64,000 nt of DNA, taken from assembly GCF_000282055.1 (NCBI RefSeq), contig NZ_AKJZ01000010.1, forward strand, positions 124,001-188,000. The letters run 5' to 3'. The DNA comes from Flavobacterium sp. CF136. GTDB taxonomy: Bacteria; Bacteroidota; Bacteroidia; Flavobacteriales; Flavobacteriaceae. Of this stretch, positions 27,776 to 36,683 are shown piece after piece. Under the pieces are notes generated by a model, which saw only the letters and a program-made list of their open reading frames with translations, made no database searches and was not told the origin of the DNA. Position 1 is the stretch's first letter; each line of letters starts with the position of its first letter. Both the position numbers and the translations under genes were made by a program.

Positions 27776-29546
27776 ACTGCTTAATTTTTACCATTACTTT
27801 AATCTGATAATGATCGAGTTCTTTTTTGTTATTTTTAAATTTGCCATTTACATTTAAGTATACTAACAGAACGGAATATTTTTGCGTCTCTATTTTTTGA
27901 GTGATTTTTTTACTTGAATTATATTCTTCTTTGAATTCATTATTTTTGTTGACAAATTCAATAATTTTTAATGGAATAATGTCTTTATTAATTTGTAAAT
28001 CGACACCATAATCTTTTTCTGCAGATTTAATGGAATAGCTTTTGTCTTCAATTTCGACACAATTTTCACAATTAAAAGGAATGCCCTTGGATATTATAAA
28101 AACCATATCATATCCATGAATGTTTTCAACGGTATTCTCATTATTTTGATAGAAATAATAATTGAATGAGTTTCTGCTTTCATCTTTTCGGTCGTAAGGA
28201 GATCGATATTCATAACCCAAAGCTTTCATTATTTCAGAATCACTCGGAGATTTGTCTTTTTTAAGAAGTGTATTTAATTTGTTTTTGGAATAAGGGACCA
28301 TAATTTCAACTCCATAGTTTTTTTCTAAAAATGAAACAATGCTGCTTAAATCTTTTTCCTGTTCAAATGTCAATTTCTTGCCTTCGGTTTTTTGCGTGTA
28401 AGATTCAAATCGGGATAACTGACTATGCTTCGAAATAGAATCAGCACTTTGCGGACCAATAATAGAAAATAATCCTGCCAGGCACATGCTAATAGGAATG
28501 AATTTTATTTCAGGTTGTTTATTAATTAAAAAGTAGGCAACAACTACGGTTAACCATATTGATAATAGTAATACATAATAGCGTTCATGTGTAAAGCCAT
28601 AAAGATTGATTCGGTATAAAATGGCCCAAAAAAGCAACCCCAACAACGGAATTAATAAGAAATAGAACCATCGGTTAAAAGTTCGCATCCAGAGATTTCC
28701 GGTTTCAGTTGCAATTGGATGCACTAACAGAAAAGAAAGGATTCCGGAAATAGCAAATACCAGAACTAAATAAGAAACCCAGCCAACAGGTAACGAAAGT
28801 GTTACAAGGATTTTTGTTTCATAACAAATCAAAATTACCAAATAAAGACTTATTAATGGCAATAAAACATATTGAGTAAAGTTTTTAAGCCCTTTTGGGT
28901 AACTTAATACAAGAGGAATCTCTTCATTATTAGTCTCAGGGATGCCATTCAGAAAGAAAATTGTATTGAAAATTCCGGCAATGACAAAAAAGACATGTGC
29001 ATAGATATTATTATAAAACTCAACTTTAAAAAGGTTGTCAACAGCTACTATTGCCAATGCCAATCCGCCATATAAAACACCGCTGTATAAAGCTGAGGTC
29101 AGAATTCTAAGAAAAAGCTGTTTGTTAAACTCCCAGAATTCTTCCTGATTGTAAACTTTTGGTAAAAAACCCGAAAAAGAAACCAGTAAGTGCAGTGCTA
29201 TATTAAGTACAAAAAATTGCTGAAATTCCAGATCTGTTACTTTTTCTTTAAAACTAAAAACAAAGGCAACAACTAAACTGCCCAATAGCAAACTGGTTAA
29301 AAACCTGAGTATATTATTTTTTTTCGCTGCAATAAAAAAGAGACTGACCGATAGAAACAAAACCAGGCACAATGAACAACACATAATGAGTTTTACATAT
29401 AATTTTTCCTTGGAATCAGTATCTTCTTCAGAAAGCAAAATAGCGAAAAGGGTTCCGCAAATAGCTGTTGTGGTTTCTAATGGAAATCTAAGTACTGTTC
29501 TTTGGATGGCTTTCAGTACATTTTGTAAGGAGGGAAGTCGGCTCAT
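27774..29546 (-). CDS. DUF4153 integral membrane protein
   Basis: 590 residues with about ten hydrophobic segments between residues 20 and 360, then a roughly 220-residue soluble C-terminal part. The length, topology and PLETTTAICGTLFAI-type N-terminal helix fit DUF4153 (partly overlapping DUF4173). No enzymatic motif is seen. It stands alone between two terminators or convergent genes. Confidence 0.75.
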   Translation of the reverse strand: MSRLPSLQNVLKAIQRTVLRFPLETTTAICGTLFAILLSEEDTDSKEKLYVKLIMCCSLCLVLFLSVSLFFIAAKKNNILRFLTSLLLGSLVVAFVFSFKEKVTDLEFQQFFVLNIALHLLVSFSGFLPKVYNQEEFWEFNKQLFLRILTSALYSGVLYGGLALAIVAVDNLFKVEFYNNIYAHVFFVIAGIFNTIFFLNGIPETNNEEIPLVLSYPKGLKNFTQYVLLPLISLYLVILICYETKILVTLSLPVGWVSYLVLVFAISGILSFLLVHPIATETGNLWMRTFNRWFYFLLIPLLGLLFWAILYRINLYGFTHERYYVLLLSIWLTVVVAYFLINKQPEIKFIPISMCLAGLFSIIGPQSADSISKHSQLSRFESYTQKTEGKKLTFEQEKDLSSIVSFLEKNYGVEIMVPYSKNKLNTLLKKDKSPSDSEIMKALGYEYRSPYDRKDESRNSFNYYFYQNNENTVENIHGYDMVFIISKGIPFNCENCVEIEDKSYSIKSAEKDYGVDLQINKDIIPLKIIEFVNKNNEFKEEYNSSKKITQKIETQKYSVLLVYLNVNGKFKNNKKELDHYQIKVMVKIKQ

Positions 29547-29686
29547 TTTTAGTCAGTTATTTTGTACTAAGGAAAGAAAATTGTAAGACATATACAAATA
29601 AATGCCTAACAGATCCGACAGGTTTTGAAATTGAAAGAAGATTTTTATTTTTTAAATTACTAAGTTTGATTATTAAATTAAAATTT

Positions 29687-31159
29687 ATGAAAAATGAAAT
29701 AATCTTCGGTTTGATTCTTTTCGGAAGTATAGCTTTTTCGCAAACAATCAAAAAACCTTTAGTTTCAGCAATCACAGATAAAGACCTTAGAGCAGATATG
29801 TATCAGATGGCTGGAGATCACTTTAATGGGCGTGAAGCAGGAACTTTAGATGAATTAAAAGTATCAATGTGGCTGGCTGATAAAGCAAAAGAAGCAGGAA
29901 TGGCACCTGCAGGTGATGATGGAACTTACTTTCAGTTTTTTGATTTGTACAGGCATCAGGTTACGGCTAATACAAAATTTAAAATCGGACAAAAACAATA
30001 TAAACTGTGGAGTGAAGTTCTGGTAGCAGAAACCACAAATACTAAAGTTGAAGCACCACTATTATATTTGGGTGCAGCGACAAAAGAAGAAATTGAAAAA
30101 ACAGATGTTAAAGGAAAAGCTGTCGTAATTTTGGCTTCCAAGGAAGGAATATCAGATGAGATTTCTCTTTTTGACAGACGTTATCTGGGTTTGGTGAAAC
30201 AAAAGTATTATGATTTATTATTATCAAAAGGCGCAGTTGCCCTTATACTTGTTGCCGATGATTTGGGCGAAAAAAGCTGGTCTCAGGTAGAGCCACAAAT
30301 GATAAGAGGAGTTTACGGAATTGAAGGTTTTCGTGATAAAATACCAGTACCTCCAAGAATGCCTGCATTTTGGGTTCATAATGATCAGTTAGAATATTTA
30401 AAAACCACGAAAGACCTATTGTCTGCGGAAGTAGTTTCTGAAACGTATAAATATCCATCTGTAAATGTTGTTGGAAAAATAGAGGGAACAGATGCTAAGC
30501 TGAAAAGTGAATATGTGCTTTTTAGCGGACATCAGGATCATGATGGTGTAAGACAAAAATACGGACAGGATTCGATTTATAATGGAGCCGATGATAACGC
30601 AAGTACATGTGTGGCAATGCTCGCAATTGCAAGGGCATATAAAAAGCAACCCGGAAAAAGAACAGCATTATTTGTTTTTCATGGTTCTGAAGAACGTGGT
30701 TTGTTGGGATCAAGCTGGTATGCGGCACATCCGACTGTTCCTGAAAAAGACATAGTTGCCGTTTTAAATGGTGATATGATCGGAAGAAATGATGTAAATA
30801 AAGCAGCCTTGCTAGGTTCAAGTTCTCCTCACGAAAACTCTTCGGATTTAGTTAATATCGCTAAAAGAGCAAATGATGAAGGCCCTAAATTTGATTTGGA
30901 TAAACTTTGGGACAGACCCGAGCATCCGGAATATTTTTACTTCCGTTCAGATCATTTGCCTTATGCACGCAAGGGAATTCCGTCTGTGTTTTTCACAAGT
31001 GTCTTACACAGCCAATACCACACGCCAATGGATGAAGCCGAAAATATTGATTACGTAAAATTGCGTAAAATGACCGAATGGATGTATCGTACCGGCTGGA
31101 TTTTATCTAATGATGCAAATCGTCCTAAAACGTTGCCAAATGTACAATTAGAGCGATAA
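29687..31159 (+). CDS. M28 family zinc aminopeptidase, secreted
   Basis: 490 residues from the ATG at 29687. That start gives a proper signal peptide (KNEIIFGLILFGSIAFSQ), whereas the ATG 21 bp upstream would add seven residues before it. The PA-type insert precedes the M28 domain. Zinc ligands are visible in order: His and Asp in GHQDHDG and GADDNAS, Glu pair in GSEERGLLGS, Asp in NGDMIGRND and His in SQYHTPMDEA. It probably degrades peptides in the periplasm or outside the cell. Confidence 0.9.
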   Translation: MKNEIIFGLILFGSIAFSQTIKKPLVSAITDKDLRADMYQMAGDHFNGREAGTLDELKVSMWLADKAKEAGMAPAGDDGTYFQFFDLYRHQVTANTKFKIGQKQYKLWSEVLVAETTNTKVEAPLLYLGAATKEEIEKTDVKGKAVVILASKEGISDEISLFDRRYLGLVKQKYYDLLLSKGAVALILVADDLGEKSWSQVEPQMIRGVYGIEGFRDKIPVPPRMPAFWVHNDQLEYLKTTKDLLSAEVVSETYKYPSVNVVGKIEGTDAKLKSEYVLFSGHQDHDGVRQKYGQDSIYNGADDNASTCVAMLAIARAYKKQPGKRTALFVFHGSEERGLLGSSWYAAHPTVPEKDIVAVLNGDMIGRNDVNKAALLGSSSPHENSSDLVNIAKRANDEGPKFDLDKLWDRPEHPEYFYFRSDHLPYARKGIPSVFFTSVLHSQYHTPMDEAENIDYVKLRKMTEWMYRTGWILSNDANRPKTLPNVQLER

Positions 31160-31224
31160 AGAAAACTTTAAGGTTGTGTAATTAAAGAATAAAAATCCGT
31201 TTTTATCTGCGTTTTTACAAAGTA

Positions 31225-31269
31225 AATCAGTTAAATCTGCGTTGAATTAATACGCAGATTTAACTGATT
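31225..31269. repeat. Perfect 18-bp inverted repeat
   Basis: AATCAGTTAAATCTGCGT at 31225-31242 is perfectly mirrored at 31252-31269 around a 9-base loop. Related CGCAGATTT words occur at 109-187. It lacks a T run, so it looks like a dispersed repeat rather than a terminator. Confidence 0.7.
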
Positions 31270-31337
31270 CGCTATCGCGAAAACGCTAAAAAAAACAGAT
31301 TTAAAATAATTTGAAAACGATCGAATCTACTGAAAAT

Positions 31338-31374
31338 AAAAAGGCTTTCTAAAATTTTTAGAAAGCCTTTTTTT
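31338..31374. terminator. Bidirectional terminator between M28 peptidase and metK
   Basis: AAAAAGGCTTTCTAAAA faces TTTTTAGAAAGCCTTTTT, a nearly perfect palindrome with A/T runs at both ends. It can terminate both convergent transcripts. Confidence 0.88.
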
Positions 31375-31396
31375 GATATGTATGTTTCAGATTGAA

Positions 31397-32647
31397 TTAC
31401 AATCCAAAAGCAGTTTTTACCTGGTCCACAAAATCAAGTTTTTCCCATGTGAATAACTCAACAGTTACTGTTTTTTCATTTCCTCCCGGAGCAGAAAAAG
31501 TTTTAGTTACAGTTTCCGGTTTACGTCCCATGTGTCCGTAAGCAGCAGTTTCGCTGTAAATTGGGTTTCTTAATTTTAAACGTTGCTCAATAAAGTAAGG
31601 ACGCATATCAAAGATAGCTTCTACTTTTTTGGCAATTTCACCGTTAGTTAAGTTTACTTTGGAAGTTCCGTAAGTATCAATAAAAATACCCATTGGCTGA
31701 GCAACTCCAATTGCATAAGAAACCTGTACTAAGATCTCGTCAGCAACTCCTGCAGCTACTAAGTTTTTAGCGATATGACGTGTTGCATACGCAGCACTTC
31801 TGTCTACTTTACTTGGATCTTTTCCGGAGAAAGCACCACCACCGTGAGCACCTTTTCCACCGTAAGTATCAACAATGATTTTTCTTCCTGTTAAACCAGT
31901 ATCTCCGTGAGGTCCTCCAATTACGAATTTTCCTGTTGGGTTGATATGGTAGTTGATTTTATCATTGAATAAATGCGCGTGAGTTGGATTTTTAGCAATG
32001 ATTCTTGGAATCAAAATTTCGATAATGTCTTTTTTGATTTTAGCCAGCATTGTAGCTTCTTCATCAAAATCATCGTGTTGAGTCGAGATCACAATTGCGT
32101 CAATACGAGTTGGTTTGTTGTCATCGCTATATTCTAAAGTTACCTGAGATTTAGCATCAGGGCGTAAATAAGTGATTTCTTTGTTTTCGCGTCTTAAGAT
32201 TGCTAATTCCTGCAATAATTTATGAGACAAATCAAGTGCCAATGGCATATAGTTTTCAGTTTCGTTAGTTGCGTAACCAAACATCATTCCCTGATCACCT
32301 GCTCCTTGCTCTTCCGGCTTAGCTCTGTCAACACCTTGATTAATATCTGCAGATTGTTCGTGAATTGCTGAAAGAATTCCACAAGAATTTGCTTCAAACA
32401 TATATTCGCTTTTTGTGTAACCGATTTTACGGATTACTTCACGAGCGATTTGCTGAACATCAAGATACGTATTCGATTTTACTTCACCAGCTAAAATTAC
32501 CTGACCAGTTGTAACTAAAGTTTCACAAGCTACTTTTGAGTCAGCATCAAATGCCAAAAAGTTATCAATTAATGCATCCGAAATTTGATCTGCAACTTTG
32601 TCCGGATGCCCTTCACTAACAGATTCTGACGTAAATAAATAAGCCAT
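31397..32647 (-). CDS. metK: S-adenosylmethionine synthase
   Basis: 416 residues, slightly longer than the E. coli enzyme. It forms SAM from methionine and ATP. Signature pieces: [19 protein letters not shown] near residues 8-26 with the catalytic His, [13 protein letters not shown] near 117-129, [14 protein letters not shown] and the P-loop-like [19 protein letters not shown] near 268-286. It is monocistronic, with its own promoter at 32819-32847 and a roughly 165-nt leader that carries a SAM-II-like aptamer, so the product very probably feeds back on expression. Confidence 0.97.
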   Translation of the reverse strand: MAYLFTSESVSEGHPDKVADQISDALIDNFLAFDADSKVACETLVTTGQVILAGEVKSNTYLDVQQIAREVIRKIGYTKSEYMFEANSCGILSAIHEQSADINQGVDRAKPEEQGAGDQGMMFGYATNETENYMPLALDLSHKLLQELAILRRENKEITYLRPDAKSQVTLEYSDDNKPTRIDAIVISTQHDDFDEEATMLAKIKKDIIEILIPRIIAKNPTHAHLFNDKINYHINPTGKFVIGGPHGDTGLTGRKIIVDTYGGKGAHGGGAFSGKDPSKVDRSAAYATRHIAKNLVAAGVADEILVQVSYAIGVAQPMGIFIDTYGTSKVNLTNGEIAKKVEAIFDMRPYFIEQRLKLRNPIYSETAAYGHMGRKPETVTKTFSAPGGNEKTVTVELFTWEKLDFVDQVKTAFGL

Positions 32648-32702
32648 AATAATTTTTTAAATTAAAATTAAGCGAGGAAAATAATTGCTGAAAAGGCTAA
32701 AG

Positions 32703-32810
32703 GAGAATTCCTGCTTTAGCATTTTTTACTACTGAAATTAAATCTTCAGCATTCATAATGAACCGTTTCATTATGAAGAGGTTGCAATCAGTTCAAATTT
32801 TTCCTCTGTA
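32703..32810 (-). ncRNA. SAM-II-like riboswitch in the metK leader
   Basis: Read on the minus strand. A five-base stem AGAGG / CCTCT (32803-32807 and 32777-32781) closes a loop containing ATTTGAACTGATTGCAA. An inserted perfect 11-bp hairpin follows (TTCATAATGAA / TTCATTATGAA, 32752-32777), then AAAAAATGCTAAAGCAGG. ATTTG, TTGCAA and GCTAAAG are the conserved blocks of the SAM-II (SAM_alpha) class as I remember it. It starts right after a consensus promoter and is 56 nt from metK. A covariance-model search against RF00521 would settle the class. Confidence 0.75.
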
Positions 32811-32818
32811 TTCGCGTG

Positions 32819-32847
32819 CAAAGGTATGAAACCATTTTGATTTGCAA
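32819..32847 (-). promoter_or_regulatory. metK promoter
   Basis: On the minus strand TTG (32845-32847) is followed by an 18-base spacer and TACCTTTG (32819-32826), an exact fit to the Bacteroidota TAnnTTTG element. Transcription should begin near 32812, just ahead of the aptamer. Confidence 0.75.
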
Positions 32848-32895
32848 ATTAAAGTTTACTTTTTTTTAATTATATAAGTAGAAATTTAACATATC

Positions 32896-32916
32896 ATAGT
32901 AATTTGATGGGGTAAT
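32896..32916 (+). promoter_or_regulatory. Candidate Rrf2 operator (site C) before the TonB receptor leader
   Basis: ATAGTAATTTGATGGGGTAA is a variant of the motif seen at 48675 (CTACTAAGCCGATAGGGTAA), 36222-36240 (reverse orientation) and 46968-46986. Shared core: TA-n-TAA-nnn-GAT-n-GG-GTAA. It lies 75 bp before the leader peptide and may overlap the -7 element (TAATTTG). Confidence 0.45.
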
Positions 32917-32990
32917 AGAAATAATTTATCTTTTTATTTGGCTGTTCAGAAAAAAGTTCGCAAATTTGTCAAATCAAAATAAAAGAAAAC

Positions 32991-33056
32991 ATGAAATTAA
33001 TCGCAAAAAAGATGTCTTGTATGATGCCGGAAACTTCCGCAGAGATACTATTGTAG
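32991..33056 (+). CDS. Cys/Met leader peptide of the TonB receptor attenuator
   Basis: Twenty-one codons, with MSCMMP at residues 8-13. The reading frame begins with ATG and ends with TAG 22 bases before an intrinsic terminator. Codons 14-18 include CTTCCGCAG (33033-33041), which can pair over nine bases (one wobble) with CTGCGGAGG in the 3' arm of that terminator. A ribosome stalled for Cys or Met charging would leave this segment free and antiterminate; a ribosome reaching the stop would cover it. This is the classic attenuation layout and is much more convincing than a longer overlapping frame in the same stretch. Confidence 0.72.
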   Translation: MKLIAKKMSCMMPETSAEILL

Positions 33057-33078
33057 ATTTTTCAAAATATATTAATAG

Positions 33079-33108
33079 AACCTCTGCTGCTGCGGAGGTT
33101 TTTTTTTG
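33079..33108 (+). terminator. Attenuator terminator before the TonB receptor
   Basis: AACCTC / GAGGTT with an inner GC / GC extension (AACCTCTGC, GCGGAGGTT), followed by nine T. It lies 68 bp before the receptor start and downstream of a Cys/Met leader peptide, so it should be conditional. Confidence 0.85.
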
Positions 33109-33175
33109 GAATAAAGTCAGAATAAGAAAAACGGTCAGATTACCATTTAAACCCTAATAAATAAACCAAAATAAG

Positions 33176-36022
33176 ATGAAAAAAACTCTAATAATAATTT
33201 TAGGATTAGCCACATTCTCCGGATTATATGCTCAGGATAATAAAACAGAAAATGATACTTTAAAAAATAATGAATTGTCTGAAGTGACAATAGTGGGTTC
33301 AAGAAGTAAAAACAGGGTAAAAACTGATGTACCGGTTCCTGTGGATGTATTTAATATTTCAGAAATAACAAAAGGGGCACCGCAAACGAGTGTTACTCAA
33401 ATTTTGAATTATGTTGCGCCATCATTTACAAGTAATCCAACCTCTACTGCTGACGGAACAGATCACGTTGATCCTGCTCAGTTAAGAGGTTTGGGGCCGG
33501 ATCAGGTTTTGATTCTGGTTAATGGGAAACGCAGGCATACAAGTGCATTGGTAAATATAAACGGATCACCGGGAAGGGGTTCTGTTGGTACTGATCTAAA
33601 TGCAATTCCGTCATTTGCAATCGAGAGAATCGAAGTCCTGCGTGATGGTGCTGCTGCACAATATGGTTCTGATGCCATAGCAGGTGTAATAAATATTGTT
33701 CTGAAAAAGAATGCAAAATATATTTCGGGAGATATTCAGTATGGAGCGAATTTATCTTCGGGATCTAATAATTTTGAAGGCGGAAGCGATGGAGAATCAC
33801 TACAATTAAATTTAAACTACGGAACATCTTTGGGTAAAGAAGGCAGTTTTTTAAACGTTACAGGAAGTGCCGTTACAAGACAGGCAACAAGCAGGGCGGG
33901 AATTAGAAGTAATGGGATTTTTAATGCTTATAATGCTGTCGAATACAGAGCGGCTCAGGATGGAGTAGCAGTGAATTCTTTATTCAGTAACATTAATACA
34001 ACCCCAAATTCTGCTCAAATTATCAGCACTTTGCAGCAATATGCGCCAGAAGTTGGTTATTTTACAACAGCTCAGCAAAATGCAATTTCTTCAGCAACAT
34101 CCATTTCTCAAATGCAAACAGCATTAAATTTTGATGTTACCAATAACGAAATCAATTACAGAGGCCAGAAAAGAAGTGACTATAATATGAGTGTCGGTCA
34201 GTCGGAATTGGCCACGGGACAATTGTATTATAATGCTAAATACCCTTTGAGTGATGTTACGTCTGTGTATTCTTTTGGTGGAGTTTCATTCAGAAACGGA
34301 AAATCGTATGCTTTCAACAGACTGCCGAATGGTTCCGGAACTTTCACGCAAGTATATGAAAATGGTTTTTTACCGGAAATAGAATCTGATATATTGGATG
34401 CTTCTGCAGCAGTAGGAGTTACAACTCAACTATTTGGTTTTGATACTGATATCAGTTCTAACCTTGGATCAAATTCTTTTAAATATGGTGTAAACAATAC
34501 TATAAATGCAACTTTGGGAGTAAATTCACCATCTAGTTTCGATGCAGGTAAAGTTTCATTTTTACAAAGTACAACCAATTTAGATTTAACTAAAAAGTTT
34601 GATGTTTTGCAAGGTTTGAATGTTGCTTTTGGTGGGGAATTCAGATATGAAAATTATCAGATTAAAGCCGGAGAAGAAGCTTCTTACGGATTATATGATG
34701 TAAACGGAGATTTTGTTTCCGGGACTTTGCCAACAACTTCACCGTTAATTGTGACTGATTTTTTCGGAAACAAACGTGGAGCAGGGGCGCAGGGATTCTC
34801 AGGATTTCAGTCTGCTGATGCTAAAGAAAAAGACAGAAAAAGTGTTGCTGCTTATGTAGATTTAGAATTAAACCCAACAGAGAACTGGCTTTTAAACGGA
34901 GCAGCACGTTTTGAAAATTATTCGGATTTTGGAAATACAGTAACCTTTAAATTAGCTTCTCTTTTAAAATTAAATGATTTTATTAATTGGAGAGTTTCCG
35001 GGCAGACAGGTTTTAGGGCGCCATCATTGCAACAAAAATATTTCGAAACAAGTTCTACTCAATTTATTAATGGTTCGCCATATCAGGTAGGCTATTTTAC
35101 AAATGACTCTCAGGCCGCTAAAAGTATTGGTGTAGAAAATTTAAAACCGGAGAAATCCAAAAGTGTCAGCACAGGTTTTACATTCAAAATACCATCGGCT
35201 AATATTACGATTTCTACAGACGCATATTTTACAAGAATTGACGACAGAGTTGTATTAACCGGTCAGTATTCAAGACCGACAGACGCACAAATTGGCGGTG
35301 CAACATCACCTGAACAAGCAGAAGCATTAACATTGTTTCAGGAAGCATTTGATTTAAAAGGTGTAGAAAGAGCTTCATTCTGGACAAACGGAATCAACTC
35401 AGAAACAAAAGGTATAGATGTGGTAATTTCTCAAAAATATGATGTTATAGAAGGTTTTACAATTAGAAATGATTTTGCTGTAAGTTATAACGAAACACAC
35501 AGAGTTGGCGATTTAAATGTTCCGCAGTCTATTATTGATGCGGGTGGAGAACCTTTTAAATATTCATTTTTTCCTGAGTCAAGCCGGGTATATCTGGAAG
35601 AAGCAATTCCAAAATTGAAAGCCAATTTAGCAACCACTTTTAATATTAAGAAACTGGACATTTATTTAAGAAACAGTTATTTCGGCAAAGTGACAGATCC
35701 CGGAGCAACAGATGTAAACTTAGACGGATCTTCTTCTGTGTACGAACATCCAGAGTACAGCGCAAAAATTGTTACCGATTTGTCTTTAGGATATCAGATC
35801 AATGAAAAATTCAGAGTTACGCTTGGAGTTAATAATATAGGAGACGTTTATCCGGACAGAAACAATCCTTCAACCCCTGCATTCACCAATACAACTCCAA
35901 CATTGTCTCCTGCGCCGAGTACAGATTTAACAAACGCAAATCAGTTTGCGTATTCGAGAGCTGTTTCACAATTCGGATTAAACGGAAGATTTGGTTTTGC
36001 CCGTTTGAGCTTTAAATTTTAA
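33176..36022 (+). CDS. TonB-dependent receptor under sulfur-type control
   Basis: 948 residues. Signal peptide to about residue 20 ([12 protein letters not shown]), plug domain about 35-170 ([38 protein letters not shown]), and a 22-strand-type barrel ending in Phe. There is no carboxypeptidase-like N-domain and no SusD, so it is not a SusC. The plug is typical of the siderophore/vitamin type. Its leader holds a Cys/Met attenuator and a sulfur-type operator motif, and it lies among met/cys genes, so the likely cargo is a sulfur compound rather than iron; that is inference. Confidence 0.88.
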   Translation: MKKTLIIILGLATFSGLYAQDNKTENDTLKNNELSEVTIVGSRSKNRVKTDVPVPVDVFNISEITKGAPQTSVTQILNYVAPSFTSNPTSTADGTDHVDPAQLRGLGPDQVLILVNGKRRHTSALVNINGSPGRGSVGTDLNAIPSFAIERIEVLRDGAAAQYGSDAIAGVINIVLKKNAKYISGDIQYGANLSSGSNNFEGGSDGESLQLNLNYGTSLGKEGSFLNVTGSAVTRQATSRAGIRSNGIFNAYNAVEYRAAQDGVAVNSLFSNINTTPNSAQIISTLQQYAPEVGYFTTAQQNAISSATSISQMQTALNFDVTNNEINYRGQKRSDYNMSVGQSELATGQLYYNAKYPLSDVTSVYSFGGVSFRNGKSYAFNRLPNGSGTFTQVYENGFLPEIESDILDASAAVGVTTQLFGFDTDISSNLGSNSFKYGVNNTINATLGVNSPSSFDAGKVSFLQSTTNLDLTKKFDVLQGLNVAFGGEFRYENYQIKAGEEASYGLYDVNGDFVSGTLPTTSPLIVTDFFGNKRGAGAQGFSGFQSADAKEKDRKSVAAYVDLELNPTENWLLNGAARFENYSDFGNTVTFKLASLLKLNDFINWRVSGQTGFRAPSLQQKYFETSSTQFINGSPYQVGYFTNDSQAAKSIGVENLKPEKSKSVSTGFTFKIPSANITISTDAYFTRIDDRVVLTGQYSRPTDAQIGGATSPEQAEALTLFQEAFDLKGVERASFWTNGINSETKGIDVVISQKYDVIEGFTIRNDFAVSYNETHRVGDLNVPQSIIDAGGEPFKYSFFPESSRVYLEEAIPKLKANLATTFNIKKLDIYLRNSYFGKVTDPGATDVNLDGSSSVYEHPEYSAKIVTDLSLGYQINEKFRVTLGVNNIGDVYPDRNNPSTPAFTNTTPTLSPAPSTDLTNANQFAYSRAVSQFGLNGRFGFARLSFKF

Positions 36023-36027
36023 ATGAG

Positions 36028-36142
36028 TGTCAGGCTGAGCGTAGTCGAAGCCCTTTCCGGTAAAAAGCCTTCGACTAAGTTTATTCTGAGTGAAGCCGAA
36101 GACCCTTCGAAGCAAAAAAGCCTTCGACTACGCTCAGGATGA
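36028..36142. repeat. Inverted dispersed repeat (GAGCGTAGTCGAAG type)
   Basis: TGTCAGGCTGAGCGTAGTCG at 36028 is mirrored by CGACTACGCTCAGGATGACA ending at 36142, with internal copies of CCTTCGA and GAAGCC. This is a common dispersed repeat form in flavobacterial genomes; the first bases of the window carry a half copy. It may act as a transcription end for the receptor gene. Confidence 0.75.
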
Positions 36143-36221
36143 CAATTATTTTTAAAATAAAAATCTTTTAAATGTTAAAAAATATTTTCTTCTAGGTAGT
36201 TAAAAAATAATTAGTATATTT

Positions 36222-36240
36222 ACTCTATCAAATTAGTAGA
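36222..36240 (-). promoter_or_regulatory. Candidate Rrf2 operator (site B) before the metY leader
   Basis: On the minus strand TCTACTAATTTGATAGAGT. The core CTACTAATTTGATAG is a loose dyad (CTA...TAG). It lies directly downstream of a TATATTTA -7 element (36215-36222), at the predicted transcription start, which is a repressor-type position and the same geometry as at 48675. Confidence 0.5.
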
Positions 36241-36287
36241 ATTTAAAACAGCTCAAAGAATTTTTAAATTAATACAATTTTATAAAA

Positions 36288-36368
36288 ATGAAAACAATAG
36301 AAAATAAAATGATGATGTGCTGTATGATGCGTATGTGTTGCATACCAATTTGCTATTGCCAAAAGTAG
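36288..36368 (+). CDS. Cys/Met-rich leader peptide of the metY attenuator
   Basis: Twenty-six residues beginning MKTIENKMMMCCMM and ending RMCCIPICYCQK: six Cys and seven Met. This density of two rare amino acids cannot be chance. The last codons contain TTGCCAAAAG (36356-36365), which can pair over ten bases (two wobbles) with CTTTTGGTAG (36406-36415) in the 5' arm of the terminator. Stalling at the CC pairs would expose it and favour antitermination. Two small hairpins, AAAGATTCAATCTTT and TTATAGTT / AACTATAA, lie between. Confidence 0.85.
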   Translation: MKTIENKMMMCCMMRMCCIPICYCQK

Positions 36369-36400
36369 AAAGATTCAATCTTTGTTATAGTTAAAACTAT

Positions 36401-36437
36401 AAGCCCTTTTGGTAGCCATCCGAAAGGGCTTTTTTTC
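36401..36437 (+). terminator. Attenuator terminator upstream of the small protein and metY
   Basis: Arms AAGCCCTTT / AAAGGGCTT around a 13-base loop, then eight T. Together with the Cys/Met leader peptide just upstream and the alternative pairing of its 5' arm, it forms a complete transcription attenuator. Confidence 0.9.
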
Positions 36438-36462
36438 TCTCAATACTTAAAATTATAAAATT

Positions 36463-36633
36463 ATGAAAACACTATATAGAATAATAAGAACAATCGTTTC
36501 AAAAAGCACAAACAGTTTATTTCAAAATCAAAAAGTGAAACTGAATATATTAAAAGGCGGATTACATACTGAAGAGCTAAATTCATTGCTTTCACAAATG
36601 TATTCAGCTGAAAACGAAAATCTTTTCATCTAA
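36463..36633 (+). CDS. Small protein of unknown family (56 aa) after a Cys attenuator
   Basis: Not recognised. It starts MKTLYRIIRTIVSK, is basic in the first half, and ends ELNSLLSQMYSAENENLFI. The last 19 residues match the end of the 66-aa protein at 39867-40067 at 14 positions (E-NSLL--MYS-ENE-LFI), and both begin M-x-TL. No signal peptide or clear TM helix. It lies between a Cys-responsive attenuator and metY, which starts 50 bp downstream, so its synthesis should rise when cysteine or methionine is short. Confidence 0.7.
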   Translation: MKTLYRIIRTIVSKSTNSLFQNQKVKLNILKGGLHTEELNSLLSQMYSAENENLFI

Positions 36634-36683
36634 AAAAATCAATCCTATTATAACGAATTAATAATATTTAAAACTAAGAAATC

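Noticed and set aside
32697..32756. 19-codon minus-strand frame (MNAEDLISVV...) in the metK leader
   Set aside because: It coincides with the conserved SAM-II 3' block and has no Met or Cys run; it is more likely a by-product of the aptamer.
32966..33157. 63-codon frame across the TonB receptor leader
   Set aside because: It starts at a TTG, overlaps the Cys/Met leader in another frame and runs through the terminator hairpin; the leader peptide reading explains the sequence better.
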